This document shows positions 42,191 through 53,425 of a stretch of DNA of 64,000 bases, one piece after another. A program made the position numbers and the translations under genes. Below the pieces are notes generated by a model that was not told the origin of the DNA, did not search any database, and worked only from the letters and a program-made list of their open reading frames with translations. This DNA comes from Entoloma clypeatum (taxonomy: Eukaryota; Basidiomycota; Agaricomycetes; Agaricales; Entolomataceae): the NCBI GenBank assembly GCA_963565915.1, contig OY751492.1, positions 3,348,001 through 3,412,000 on the forward strand. Direction: 5' to 3'. Within the stretch, counting starts at the first letter, position 1. Every line of letters begins with the position of its first letter.

Positions 42191-43790
42191 GGCGGCGCAA
42201 GCGCTCGCGAGTTTCAATGTTCACACGAACGGTGAAATGCCATCACGTGCCACACAATTGAATATTTGCGGAAGTCTCACACTATCGGAATGTTGGTGGA
42301 AGGTTCAACTCTTTCGGCACTGCCGGTTAGCCTCAGAAAGCCCCATAGGCCCAATCTCTAGGCTAAGCAAGGCTAAGCGACCAGCCTGGGTTTCAGGTCA
42401 AGCAGCGAAGGCGAACCATTGGCTTTCCGCGTCCTCATTCAAGACGGTGACATTTCGGATGGTCCCATGTCAGCTTCGACGTTGCTATCACTTGCCAGAA
42501 GGGGTTGCATACACTTGACTTGGTCGTTGCATTCTGTTCTTGCGTTGAACGTTGAACTCGTGCTCGGATCATGGTACTAGTTGCCTTCCATTACCATCTC
42601 GACTTCTCTTCAGCGACACCTGGTCCTTTGATCCTTGCTTTACAGCGTCCTCTATCTTTGCATCCCTGTCGCGGGCTCCGTTCACTCCATTCCCTGCCAC
42701 CAACTAGGCAGCTGGAATCAAATCCAGGGCAGAGAGGCTTGCACGACCATAGACGAAGCTCACGTTGTACTTACTGTCGTCAGCGGCTGTCTGGAAGATT
42801 TTATCCATCGACCAGTGGAAGAAATCAAAGCTCGTGTTACCTTGCTGGTTCCACGGTTGCTGCACCTTTGCCTCCAGCCCTTATGCTTTCGACAGCCAGA
42901 TGGACGAACTTACTTTCGTGTTATATGCAACTTCTCTCCGCGTCTTTGCCAAACATATTCCATTGAAAAACCTTTGCGGGATGCTCTAAGGCACAATTCC
43001 TGGAAGACATTCCTGTTGTCTACTGCCGTATCCTTTTCCTCGACCCCCAAGCATCAACACTCCTGAACAGCTACGGACGTAGTCAATTTTTTCACCAAAG
43101 GATGGGTGACAAGGGGAATAGCGGGAGCCTCGAAGTCGTTGGGGAGCGCAAACGTTGAAAGTGGCAATTCTTCTATCTTTTCTGATTCATTGTTCTTTTA
43201 CTTCATTATACTTATCAAAATCTAACGGAAAATCCTTTTCGCTTGCGGAAGAACCAAGCAAGGGAGAATGTTGTTCAACGAGCAGTTTTCAACCCACTGC
43301 CCGGCCACAAATACCCTCTGGTATTATCTCGCTGCCGATGCCAGAACGACCTCATCTTCCGACTCCGTTTTATGTTACTAGTGAAAAAATTACACGGCGA
43401 TCGCAGACGTTTTTGTCTCCAAAAGATGGATTCATCCTACAACGCCCGACCATGCTATTGAAGGGATTCTGTAAATCGTGCTCTGGCATGAGTTGTGTCC
43501 CCTTGACGATCATGAATGACCCCTTGCTACCACCGGATAGATCCGGGCCAAACAAGACCCGCTCCCGTGAGCCATCCATCATAAGTCTGTGCCCCGTCGC
43601 CGCCACCGACGACGACTACGACATCGACGAGCGCAACTTTTTCCATCACGGTGGATCCCTCCGACGACGCTAAATATACCCCTCAATCCAGCGTCGGAAC
43701 CCACACAGCCACCACACCACTCACCACTATCTTGTCGATCTCTATCGTCCCTCAGCAAAAACCATTGTCAGCTGAACGCTTAACATAGAG
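42191..43790. other. 1.6-kb region between divergent genes, no gene called
   Basis: It holds the promoters of the AT-hook gene (minus) and the CLA4-type kinase (plus). Open frames at 42571-43066 and 43155-43673 lack ATG starts or recognisable motifs. The only structured feature is the inverted exon copy at 42327-42386. Confidence 0.5.
42327..42386 (+). repeat. Inverted 60-bp copy of an AT-hook gene exon segment
   Basis: Reading plus, this stretch matches the coding (minus) strand of 41505-41446 at 57 of 60 bases, starting TTAGCCTCAGA and ending GCTAAGCGACCAGCC. The source codes SPVGPISRLSKAKRPA just after the AT-hook. The copy lies about 140 bp upstream of that gene's start codon in the opposite orientation. 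Confidence 0.85.
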
Positions 43791-46645
43791 ATGGCATTTC
43801 ACCAGGTCACCGCGACCAATTTGACACCGTCACGGCCTGCACCACAGGCGCCGCAGCGACGGGGACCGGAGACGAGCCCACAACCCTCTTTCAGCACAGG
43901 CGCCAACTCGGGATACAACTCGTCGTTCACGTTTAACTCTTCCTCACCCTCCGCCTCGTCGTACGGGCCTTCGTATACCGGCGTCGGCGGGACGCCTCTC
44001 CCCCATCGGAGCCTCGATTCGTCCAATTCGCTGATAGTCAGGAGTGGGCCGGTGAGCGTGAAGGAAGACGGCACGTTCGCGAGCTGGATCTGGAAGCTGA
44101 AATGGCTAGTGCTGAAGGAGGAGACTCTGTCGATCCACAAATCCGAGGTCAGCTCTGCTTTTTACCATGGCATCAAACCTTCAAAAACGCTCAAATGGTG
44201 ACCTGTTCCTCGTTTGCAGAATTCACCATCGCAAACGATTATATTTCTGCGGGACATCTCTAATATCGAACGCACGGACTTGAAGCCGTACTGTCTGCTG
44301 CTGGAAGCAAAGGAGAAGCGGTATTATTTCTCGCTCAAGAATGATGAGGAGGTGTATGGATGGCAAGACGATGTGTACTCTCGGAGCCCGCTGATGGGCG
44401 TGAGCAACCCCACAAATTTCGTGCACAAAGTTCATGTCGGGTTCGATCCCGTATCCGGGGCCTTTACAGTATGTTTTTCGATGAGCTACCTGGCTTATCA
44501 CATAGGCTACGGGACTGACAAGACGATGCACAGGGCATGCCAGAACAGTGGAGCAAACTTTTGACCAAATCTGCAATTACGAGGGAAGACTATGCCAAGG
44601 ATCCTCAGGCGGTCCTTGACGTCCTCGAGTTTTACACAGACCACCAGAAACGGGAGCTAGACGACCTCGGTACGTCCCTCTCCCCACCGAAGTAGAAACA
44701 CCCCACTTACCCTCCTCTTCCCACTCCCTTACAGGCGCCCCCGCCCGCTTCGCCGGCACTGGCCTTGGCGGGCTCAGCAAACTCGCACCCTCCCTCTCCT
44801 CCGGCACATCCACCCTCGCCAACAGCACCATCTCCTCAAACACCCCCGCATCGCGCCCACCCGTCAAAAGGCAGGAGTCGGCCCCGTCTGGACTCAATGG
44901 CCCCGACGGTGGGGACAGCCTCGCCTCTGCGGCGGCGGCGGCGGTCGAAGTTGTGAATGGGTACGTCGCGGGCCCGCGGGCGCAGGCGGGGGCGGGTATC
45001 CCGTCTGCGTTGAGGCCGGCGCCTGCGCGGCCGCTGTTGGCAGGGAGGCCGGCGCCACAACCGCCGGGTGCCGGAGCGGGTGGGGGGAAGGGGGAGGTGT
45101 TACCGTCGAGTGCGGAACTGGGGGCGAGGAAGCCTGCGAATGGGCCCGGTGGTGGGGCGGGGCCGCAGAGGAATGAGTCGTTGGTGCAGAGGCAGCAACA
45201 GAGGGAGGAGAAGCGGGAGCAGCAGCAGCGGGAGGAGAAGCAGCAGCAGGCTAGAAGCGATCTTCCGCGTCCGCCGGGGCCGCTGGTCCCTGCCAAGTCC
45301 TCGCCTGCCAACTCGAACCCTGCCACGAACCCTGCTCCGGGCCCAGCGGGTGCGACTGTGGGCCCGCCGCCTGTGAAGCCGCTGCAGCCGGCGAAGAAGG
45401 TGCAGATCCAGGCTGATGAGCGGGACAAGGAGAAGGCAGGGAAGCAGGCAGGTGCACAGGCGGGGAGTGTGGCGGCGGCGGCAGCGGCGTTGGAAAAGCC
45501 GAAAGAGAAGAGGATAAGCACGATGACTGAAGTGCAGATTATGGAGAAGCTGAGGCAGGTTGTCAGTGATGATGATCCGAAGTTGATTTATAGCAAAATC
45601 AAGAAGGTTGGGCAAGGGTGAGCGGTGACTAATGCTCTTGCCTTTCGAAGTGCTGACGCTCAACTTTCCAGTGCGTCTGGACATGTGTACGTGGCCAAGA
45701 CGTTGGCGACAGGGAAGAAGGTAGCAATCAAGGAGATGGACCTGTCGCACCAGCCGAGGAAGGAGCTGATCGTGAACGAGATTCTGGTGATGAAAGAGTC
45801 ACAGCATCCGAACATTGTTAATTTCCTCGAGTCGTACCTGGTGAAGAACAACGAGCTATGGGTCGTGATGGAGTATATGGAGGGGGGAGCGTTGACGGAT
45901 ATCATTGAGAATAATACCTTGGAGGAGGACCAGATCTCCAGCATTTGCTTGGAGGTGTGTACTTTCCTTTCTTTCGTTCGGGCGATTGTTCAGACTATAG
46001 GGTTCCCTCCATAGACATGCAAAGGTCTGGGACATTTGCACAGTCAGAGCATCATCCATCGCGACATCAAGTCAGATAATGTGCTTCTTGATGCGCAAGG
46101 CCGCGTCAAAATCAGTCAGTTTTATCTTCTCCCTCCCTCTTTCTGACCCCTTTTTCACATTTGCGACTTAGCCGATTTCGGGTTCTGCGCCAAACTGACA
46201 GACCAGAAGTCCAAACGGGCGACGATGGTAGGTACGCCCTACTGGATGGCCCCGGAAGTCGTCAAGCAGAAGGAGTACGGCGCCAAGGTGGACATCTGGT
46301 CCCTAGGGATCATGGCGATCGAGATGATAGAGAACGAGCCGCCGTACCTAGACGAGGAGCCGTTGAAGGCGCTGTACCTGATCGCGACGAACGGGACGCC
46401 GACGCTGAAGAAGCCGGAGGATCTGAGCCGGGAGCTCAAGGGTTTCTTGGCGGTGTGTTTGTGTGTGGATGTAGGGAGCCGGGCGACCGCGGGCGAGTTG
46501 TTGGAGGTATGTCGGCCTGTGCTTTTGTGTGGGGTTTGTGCTCATGGTGCTTGTGTTTTTGTTGCAGCATGAGTTCTTGAAGAAAGCTTGTGCGCTGTCG
46601 GGGCTGGCACCGTTGTTGAGGTTCAGGAGCAAGCAAGGTTCATGA
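43791..46645 (+). CDS. CLA4: p21-activated kinase of CLA4 type (PH + CRIB + STE20 kinase)
   Basis: CLA4-type PAKs act below Cdc42 in septin assembly, budding or septation and polar growth at the plasma membrane. From ATG 43791 the protein has a Ser-rich start and a PH domain ([20 protein letters not shown] to [12 protein letters not shown]). The CRIB motif is [20 protein letters not shown], followed by [18 protein letters not shown]-rich Ala/Pro/Gln linker of about 290 residues leads to a complete kinase: glycine loop [65 protein letters not shown]. It ends FRSKQGS with TGA 46643-46645. The PH-CRIB-kinase order separates CLA4 from STE20. The first intron follows HKSE with donor GTCAGC. All catalytic residues are present. 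Confidence 0.92.
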
Positions 46646-47846
46646 ACCTGGTTTTGTTATGTATCTCTTTCGATTGCGACCTTCTGTATACTTCGTCCGA
46701 CTTCCGTCCTGGAGTCGTGTATCATTCTCTAATTCCCTGACCTCTCTTGGCTGTTCCTTCTTCCAGTTTTTCTTCTCTTTTCCCTATTGCTCTCTTTTCC
46801 TGTGAAAGACTCCCTACCTGAATTCCAAAACAAAACTATTTGTGCTTCGCTTGCGTGCTAATTCAAATTACTTTCGTGTTTTTGCATGATGACGGGTTGG
46901 TGTGTGGTTGGATAGTTTGGTGCTCAGGAAATATGCGATGCTTGGTTTTTGAGGTGAAGCTGGGAAGATGGTGCGGTGTCTGCGCCTTCTACAGATTTAC
47001 AGTCGCTCACTGCCGGATGAATGCACTGTGGATAGCAAAGGGGGTAATCTATGGTGCATTCCACTTAGTCACCCGGGCCACTTAAGTTGGACATCACCAA
47101 ATCGGCTAAAACTAGCGGAGGAATAGATACCCGCAGGAATATTCATCGGATAGTTATTGCTAGTGATCCAAGTGCGCAAGTTGCGGCCTCACATATGTAT
47201 TGAGAAAAATTTGCAGTCATCCCCTTCAACTCGATCACAATGTGCACGAAAGCATTCATTACCCAACTTGCGATGAAATATATATTACCCTCCACAAATA
47301 TCAACGGGTTTCCGTTGATATATATACCAAGTAGATCCTGTACTGCCAATATTTTGTTTCCGAGTTCGAGTTTACGAGAAGTCTTCCAGACGGTTCCCGC
47401 CAACTTTTTCGGCATCCAATCTATCATGCTCAGCGGTGATCGATGATCGATGATCGCCGGCGGAGTCTGAATCGTTCACAATTTCGCTGTATCAGCAAAC
47501 CCAAAGACTTTGGTTGTAGCAAACTCTTGGGGAGGGGAACCCTTGGTCAGCGAGCAGTCGAACAAACTCACGGTGGACGAGAATTTCTCGGAGCTCTTGA
47601 GCAACGCAACAACTCATTTCTGATGGGTGACGGTTGAAATTCACTCACTGTGAGCTGCTGTTGCGTTCGCGGTCATCCGTTCTCGGTCAGCATCGACCAC
47701 GTGACGCCCCTTTCCAGGGAATTCGACGTCATTCTCCTCGGCGCACGAACCTTCTATAACAACGTCGAAGAAATCAGAGCATTTCCTTATAAATTTGAGG
47801 TATCCCTTCCACACTTCCCATCTCGTTCTTTCATTTCAACCAGACA
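46646..47846. other. Intergenic, 1.2 kb, with a probable TATA box for the BAG gene
   Basis: No gene recognised. The first part is pyrimidine-rich 3' flank of the kinase. TTATAAAT at 47788-47795 lies 52 bp upstream of ATG 47847 and probably serves the BAG gene. Confidence 0.45.
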
Positions 47847-49185
47847 ATGTTCGCTAGCCCATACCTGTCTTACAACCCCTACGAACAATACGACCCATAC
47901 GACCGATACCTCAGTGCCCAGCATCAACTCGCGCAGCAGAGAGCTCTCGAACGACAATGGGCAGCACAGGAGCAGCGAGCACGCCGCGCTCAGTACCTTC
48001 CACACGAAGACTTTAGCGACGATGGGGGGTATTACGGGTATACGCATAATGCTCGGGAGCGTGCGTATGCCCAGAGACGTCTGGAGGCGATGCGGCAGGA
48101 AGCCATGAGGCAAGAGCTGGTGCGTCAACAAGACGAGCAGCGGCGGCGCGTTCAGGCAGGAGAACATCACGGGAGTGTAAGTTTATCGTCGTTCGTTCAT
48201 GACGCGTACGCACACCAAAACTTATATATGCTCCTAGTTTCATCAACACCCGCACTCGGCGCACCCGAAACCAATTCCTGTGAAGCGCCGTTCTGTGTCT
48301 CCACCCGCAGCCAGAGCCGCACCCCCGTCCTCTTCCTCTCCCGGAGGTCCCGCACGGTGTCCCTCGCCACCCGCAGCCGAGACTCAACCCATCCCTACAA
48401 AGCAATACCCGTCTCCCTCATCCGAAGATCGCACCGAAGCGGCCACCAAGATTCAAACCACCTACCGCATATACCGCGCCGTGCGCACCATCGCAGATAT
48501 CGAACGCCAATTCGACGCCCTCTGCGAAGCTTTCTCCTGGCCCGAAACGATAGATTACAAGACCCCGGAGGGCGCCGTGACCGTGACCGTCGCCTCGCAC
48601 CCCTCCTCCACCGTCTCCCCGGTCTCCCCTCTCCCAGACACACCGAAACTCGCATTCACATCGACAAATTACAAGCTCCACGCGCACATGGAGGCGCTCA
48701 ATCGGCTGTTGATAAAGCTTGATGGGATAGAGAGCTGGGGCGATGCATCGGTGAGGAAGGCGAGAAGGCGTGTCGTTGGGAAGGTGGAAGCTGAGGCGAG
48801 CAGGGTGGAAGCATATTGGAAGCAGGCGTGGGCAGCGCATGTCAAGAGTGTGGAGACCAAGAAGGGGCGGATGGATGAGATAATAATTGAGGATGTTGAT
48901 GGCTCAGCTGTCGTCGAGGGTGGGGCTGAATCTGAAAAGAACATGCAGAGCTGTCGTGAGGGAGATGATGGGGCCTTGCGGAGTGCGGAAGATGACCTTG
49001 TCATTGAAGAGATTGGGGGTGTGGGGGTGGAGGGGGAAGTCGAAGAAGGCTTGGAGCCTGAAAGTCAACGAACCCGAGGGGGTGGTGAGGAAAGCGAAGA
49101 AGCCAGGCAGGCAGGCCCCGAGCAGGGGGAAGGGTTAAGAGATGCTGACACGATCATCGTGGATGAAGAGAAGCTTATGTCATAA
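47847..49185 (+). CDS. BAG-domain Hsp70 co-chaperone with an IQ motif
   Basis: BAG domains bind the Hsp70 nucleotide-binding domain and speed nucleotide exchange. From ATG 47847 the protein has a Tyr/Gln-rich N-terminus (YNPYEQYDPYDRYLSAQHQL) and an Arg/Gln coiled stretch. A 61-nt intron (48177-48237) joins HHGS to FHQHPHSAHPKP. Then come a Pro/Ser segment and an IQ-like helix (ATKIQTTYRIYRAVRTI). The BAG three-helix region runs from ADIERQFDALCEAF through NYKLHAHMEALNRLLIKLDG to RRVVGKVEAEASRVEAYW. The tail is acidic (DEIIIEDVDG, DTIIVDEEKL). The IQ-BAG order recalls plant BAG5-7 proteins and many basidiomycete proteins, and could bring calmodulin control. It is 104 bp upstream of the GT61 gene, same strand. 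Confidence 0.82.
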
Positions 49186-49289
49186 TGTAGATTTACACGG
49201 GACGGGAAGTGATCGGAACATTGCAAGACATACACTGTGCCAATGGCGGCTTCACTTATTTCACTCTCTTCCCTCGCAATCTCTTTCAA

Positions 49290-51105
49290 ATGTTCACTCG
49301 ACACTCATTTACACGACGCGATGCGCTCCTCGTCTTCCTTGGTGCCGTAGCGATGCACATCTGGTGGACTCTGTTCTATCATCCAGTCTTCCTCGACCAG
49401 ACCGACGTCCAACCCCAAGTAGCACCCCAGAACGGGCGCGTCGCAACCTACACCACCACATCACTGGCCGTCAAGACAGAGACAGAGACAGCCACCACAA
49501 CCGCCACATACTTTTCCAAACCATCCCCAATACCCGCCGTCGACGCGTCGACCCACCTCCCCCACACGTCCATAGTCGCCCATGCCCCAGGATGGACCCT
49601 CTTCCGCAACCTCTACATGTCAAACGGCACGCTTTACATCCTCTCATCCAACCGCTCCTTCCCAGAAATCCGCATGATGACAAGCACCGGCCTCCCCGCA
49701 CAAAACACCCCAGAGAACATCGCCTCCCGCGAACCGACGTCCCACGATATGGACTACGTCACCCCAGAGCAGGCCCACCAAAGATGGGGCGGCGACACCG
49801 AGCGCGGTGAACACAACCGTGTTTGGTCAGTCGAAGGAAACACGGTGAATAGATTCACGTCATACGCCGGAACCTGGCTCACCTAATGCCCCTAGGTACT
49901 CTTCAACGACCCCCACCAGTTCCTGCGCCACTACTACCACTTCGTCGCCGAGCTCTTCTTCGGCACATGGGCCTTCTGGCGCGGCGCCTGGTCCCCACCT
50001 TCCCAACCAACCCCCTCCTTCCTCCCACCCCCAATCCACCGCGCCATCTTCGCTCACTCCAACGCCGACGGATGGCGCGACAACCCCGGCTTCAACGCCT
50101 ACTTCCTCCGCGCCGCCTTCCCGTCCCTCACCGTCGAGGTTCAGGAGGACTGGGCCGACCGTATCGCAGCGACGCGGTCCCCGGGCAGTCACACCACCAC
50201 CACCAATAGCCACTCCCCAGACCGCGCGTGGCACTTCCCCCTGCTCCTCCTCGTAGACCGGAGCGCCGCGCACCGCGGCGCGATCTGCGGGAGCCAGACC
50301 CAGCGGACGGCCTCCGAGGCCTGGGAGTTTATGAAGGCACACCACCAGCTCGTCGGCGGGTGGTGGGATCCCGTCCGACGTGCTGTTTGGCGATTTGCAG
50401 GAGTCGCAGCCGCTCCGTCGCCTATTTCTACTATTGCCGGCACCGCCAGCATCGTGCCAGCGGACTCGGACTCTTCTGGAGAACCGACAAACGAGGTCGC
50501 GTCGGACAAGATCGTCATCACGTATATCAGCCGGCAGGGCGTCCCGCGGCGGAAGCTGGTCCAAGAGGACCACGAGGGCCTGGTCGCCGCTCTCGAGGAG
50601 CTCGTGAAGACCAAGGGTCCCTCGTGGGAGCTCAACGTCCTGCAAGCGGAGCGGATGACCAAGGATGATCAGGTAAAGGCCGTTGCAAGGACCACAGTGC
50701 GTTTGTTACGTCTCTTTGTGTGGACGCCGTTCTGAAGAGTGTATCATACATAGATCCTTCTTGGCGTGCACGGAAACGGCTTGACGCATCTCGTGTTCAT
50801 GAAGCCGACGCGCGCGTCTGCAGTCATCGAGCTATTCTATCCTGGTGGGTTTGCTCATGATTATCAGTGGACCACGCGAGCGTTGGGGATGGATTATTAT
50901 GCCGTCTGGAACGATCGGTGAATTTCTTTCTTTTTTTTTTTTTTCTTGTAGTGAACTCAACCCGCATATCAGATACTTTACACACGATACCAAACCCCAA
51001 GTGGCCTATCCAAAGGGTTTTCAGGATGATTATATCCCGGTCGACGGTCAGGCTGTGTCCCGGCTGATTGAAGATCACGTTGAGCGACAACGCTCAGCAG
51101 CATAA
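49290..51105 (+). CDS. Glycosyltransferase family 61 (EOGT/xylosyltransferase-like), type II membrane protein
   Basis: From ATG 49290 a short cytosolic tail (MFTRHSFTRRD) precedes a membrane segment (ALLVFLGAVAMHIWWTLFY), then a luminal Thr/Pro stem, as in a Golgi or ER type II enzyme. The catalytic region keeps GT61 landmarks: LFNDPHQFLRHYYHFVAELF, IVITYISRQGVPRRKL, LGVHGNGLTHLVFM, SAVIELFYPGGFAHDYQWTT and ALGMDYYAVWNDRE. Introns at 49845-49895, about 50700-50755 and about 50922-50950 (a T-rich acceptor tract) splice in frame. Stop TAA 51103-51105. GT61 enzymes transfer sugars such as xylose or GlcNAc to glycans or Ser/Thr; the substrate here cannot be told from sequence. Confidence 0.82.
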
Positions 51106-51257
51106 GTTAGATACGCATATACTTGTACTTGTACATATAATCCTGTACTCGATCGAGCTGGTATTACCCAGTGTTAATCAAACCACCGAGTTAAGAAGAA
51201 GAAAAACGTCTTCGCGGTGAAAGTTGCACAATATGCTGCTTCCTCCGAGTCGGAACC

Positions 51258-51420
51258 GTAGACATCTCACGCGGGTCTCCTCTGTGAATGTTCTAGGGTT
51301 GTTTTCATCCAGACTCTAGCATAGTAGGAGAAGATTGGTGCCTGGACAAATCTTTCTGAGCATGGATGGGCTTCACCGGGATCGCGGCATTAGAACTTGA
51401 ATACATTTTGGCGGGACATT
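51258..51420 (+). repeat. Fused copy of the two flanks of the DUF5648-type gene
   Basis: The first part (about 51258-51353; GTAGACATCTCAC to AGGAGAAGATTGGTGCCT) matches about 58127-58225 upstream of the secreted gene. The second part (about 51378-51406; ATCGCGGCATTAGAACTTGA then ATACATT) matches about 59083-59114 downstream of it. The coding part is absent here. Confidence 0.65.
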
Positions 51421-51475
51421 TATGTCCCAGAATAATGTACAAAATGGTCAACGTCACTACTACTGTACAATCAGA

Positions 51476-52955
51476 CTAATATTCTGGACTGTCTGTAGAA
51501 TCAAGCCACGTTCGAACTTTCTCGCGGGCCCTGTCTACCTTCTGCGCTTGACGCTGCTGACCCTTCTTCGCATTTTGCATCCATAATGCCAAGATCATAT
51601 CGGCCAAACCAGGCTGTTCCTGGGTGGTGTTGCTCGTCTGCCGCCGACCAACCTTTTTTACTAGCCGAGTTCGCCTGAGAGCCCGGCGTGCGTTGCGTCC
51701 ATGCGTTTGCCGTGATGTCGGACCCTCCTCAGGCCCAGCGGCATCATCCAATACATCCGAGTCATCACCTCCGTTACCCCCATTTCTGCCATCCTCGCCA
51801 CCACCACCACCGCCACCGCCACCATCTCCATCTCCATCTCCGTGGTTGTAGTAAACCTCCCTGGTGGCTTTTCGCGCAAACTTCCTGAATCGAGGCACCC
51901 CCCACGCGTTGAGGGCTGCACAACCATAGCTGGCGTCGAAGATCAGAGCGGGTGGCCACTCGTTATTACCACGGGCCGGCGACTGTCTTGCATCAGAGTT
52001 GTGAGGAGCCATGCACATGATGATCCTGTCGTTGGTGTTGAAGTGCTGAAGCGTGAGGCGGCTAGCTGCATCTGACGGTCGCGTGACGAAACCAGCGTTG
52101 GGTTGTGCGACGAGGTCTACGTCGTTGACGGTCATCGCAAAGTTGGGGGTCTATAAATTTGATTTTCAAAGCATATATATACTGGTAGAAGCCAATTGGG
52201 TAGAAAAACAACTGACTTGCAAAAAAGCGACCTGGGAGGCCCCAAATGAAGCGTACAGCTGGAGGGCAAGCAGGATTCCGTTACGTGTATCGTTGATGTC
52301 GTTCAAGGGTGGGTCACCGATAGATTCATGCCTAGTATGCCTATGTCGAATGAAATTGATCAAGTACTTTTTTTTTTTTTGAGGGGGGGGGGGGGGGGGG
52401 ACGACGGGCCCAGAATGAGAACTCAGTGCTCAGGGGGAAACAGGTTCAAAAAAAAAAAGATTATTTCAAGAAAACGCACCTGGTTTCCCTTTGCGTGAGG
52501 AACGATACGACACGCCTCTGCGTATTCTGCATCGACACCCGTCATCACACAGGTCCCGTCGCGATCGACCACCTTGTTCCTGAAACTTTCCCGCTCAGTG
52601 GAGATAGTACTAGCTGATCGATCTGAACTTTGGTCGTCCATCAAATCAGGGTCGAGCAAAAACGCCTCTAAGGCTAAAGGGTGAACGAAAGGCCATCTCT
52701 TGGATAACAAAATGACTCGCCTTGCCATGATACATAGTAATAGGTGCCAGGCTTTACTATATCCTGATAATAGTCGACCTCTCGGCCATGGGGTGAGTTG
52801 GAGATGTGGCCTTTGGTGCCAAAAATTGTAAAGCCGAGATAACGCAACCAGGTAAGAGGATGCACTGAGAAGCGCTGACAGGTGGTGAGAGGAATGGATA
52901 GCGCACGCCGGTATTTACCAGCGAACTGCAGCTGGAGCTCAACATTTGCGGCCAT
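51476..52955 (-). CDS. HNH-nuclease-domain protein of basidiomycete type
   Basis: From ATG 52955 (MAANVELQLQFAGKYRRAL) an N-terminal region of unknown fold leads through two introns to an HNH motif: FRNKVVDRDGTCVMTGVDAE, YAEACRIVPHAKG, then across an intron GDPPLNDINDTRNGILL. A C-terminal domain (DRIIMCMAPHNSD, WPPALIFDASYGCAALNAWG) and an acidic Gly-rich tail with Arg-rich helices follow, ending at TAA/TAG near 51476. Such proteins are numerous in Agaricomycetes and their substrate is unknown. The first intron seems to use a GC donor (CAAG|GCGAGT), giving WQEAFLLDPDL. The next contains runs of C and A just before its acceptor (plus strand 52370-52401). Both are odd but the protein reads through. 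Confidence 0.75.
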
Positions 52956-53425
52956 AAGTAAGTAAGGGGCAGGTGACTCTGGTGAGTCAGAACATTGAGA
53001 GGCACTGCAGATTTAGTACACGCTCACTTCTGAAGTTCTTGCCGCCACAAACAGGGACGCTTCAAACAGCGCCGGGTATTCCTAGGCTTCGGAAAGACTT
53101 TCCAATGGCAGAGCGTGTTCCAAAATATGTAACGGTCGATGCCCACCTTTAATCCAGATCTGATGATGTATGTACTACAGTGGGGACACAGTACCTAACT
53201 AACTAACTACTAGAGAAGAATATTATACCACGGAACAATAGTAAATAAGATTCTATCTACAAAAAGATTAAACAAGGAGTATCGTAACAATAATATAAAG
53301 ACAGGCATGAAGCCGCGAAGACTACAATTTACATAGGATATACAGTATAATTATGAATAAAAAATCAAGAAGCCAAAGCAGACCAGAGAGAGCGCCTCGT
53401 CATAAAAGTCGTTGACAAAATATAC
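52956..53425. other. Intergenic, AT-rich, no gene seen
   Basis: It holds the HNH gene promoter and the 3' end of the kinase gene. CTAACTAACTAACTA near 53193 is a short tandem repeat. No ORF with a known motif. Confidence 0.45.

Noticed and set aside
43155..43673. 172-codon frame upstream of the CLA4-type kinase
   Set aside because: Its first codon is TTG, no ATG context or motif is present, and it overlaps the expected promoter and 5' UTR of the kinase.
44440..44460. B-box-like GGGTTCGATCCCG suggesting a tRNA
   Set aside because: It lies within the CRIB-coding exon of the CLA4-type kinase (VHVGFDPV) and has no A box at proper distance.
44577..45521. Long antisense frame opposite the CLA4-type kinase linker
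   Set aside because: It mirrors the GC-rich Ala/Pro/Gln linker of the kinase; high GC removes stops. No motif.
47560..47750. Heat-shock elements upstream of the BAG co-chaperone gene
   Set aside because: GAA/TTC words occur, but spacing does not fit the alternating 5-bp pattern of a true element.
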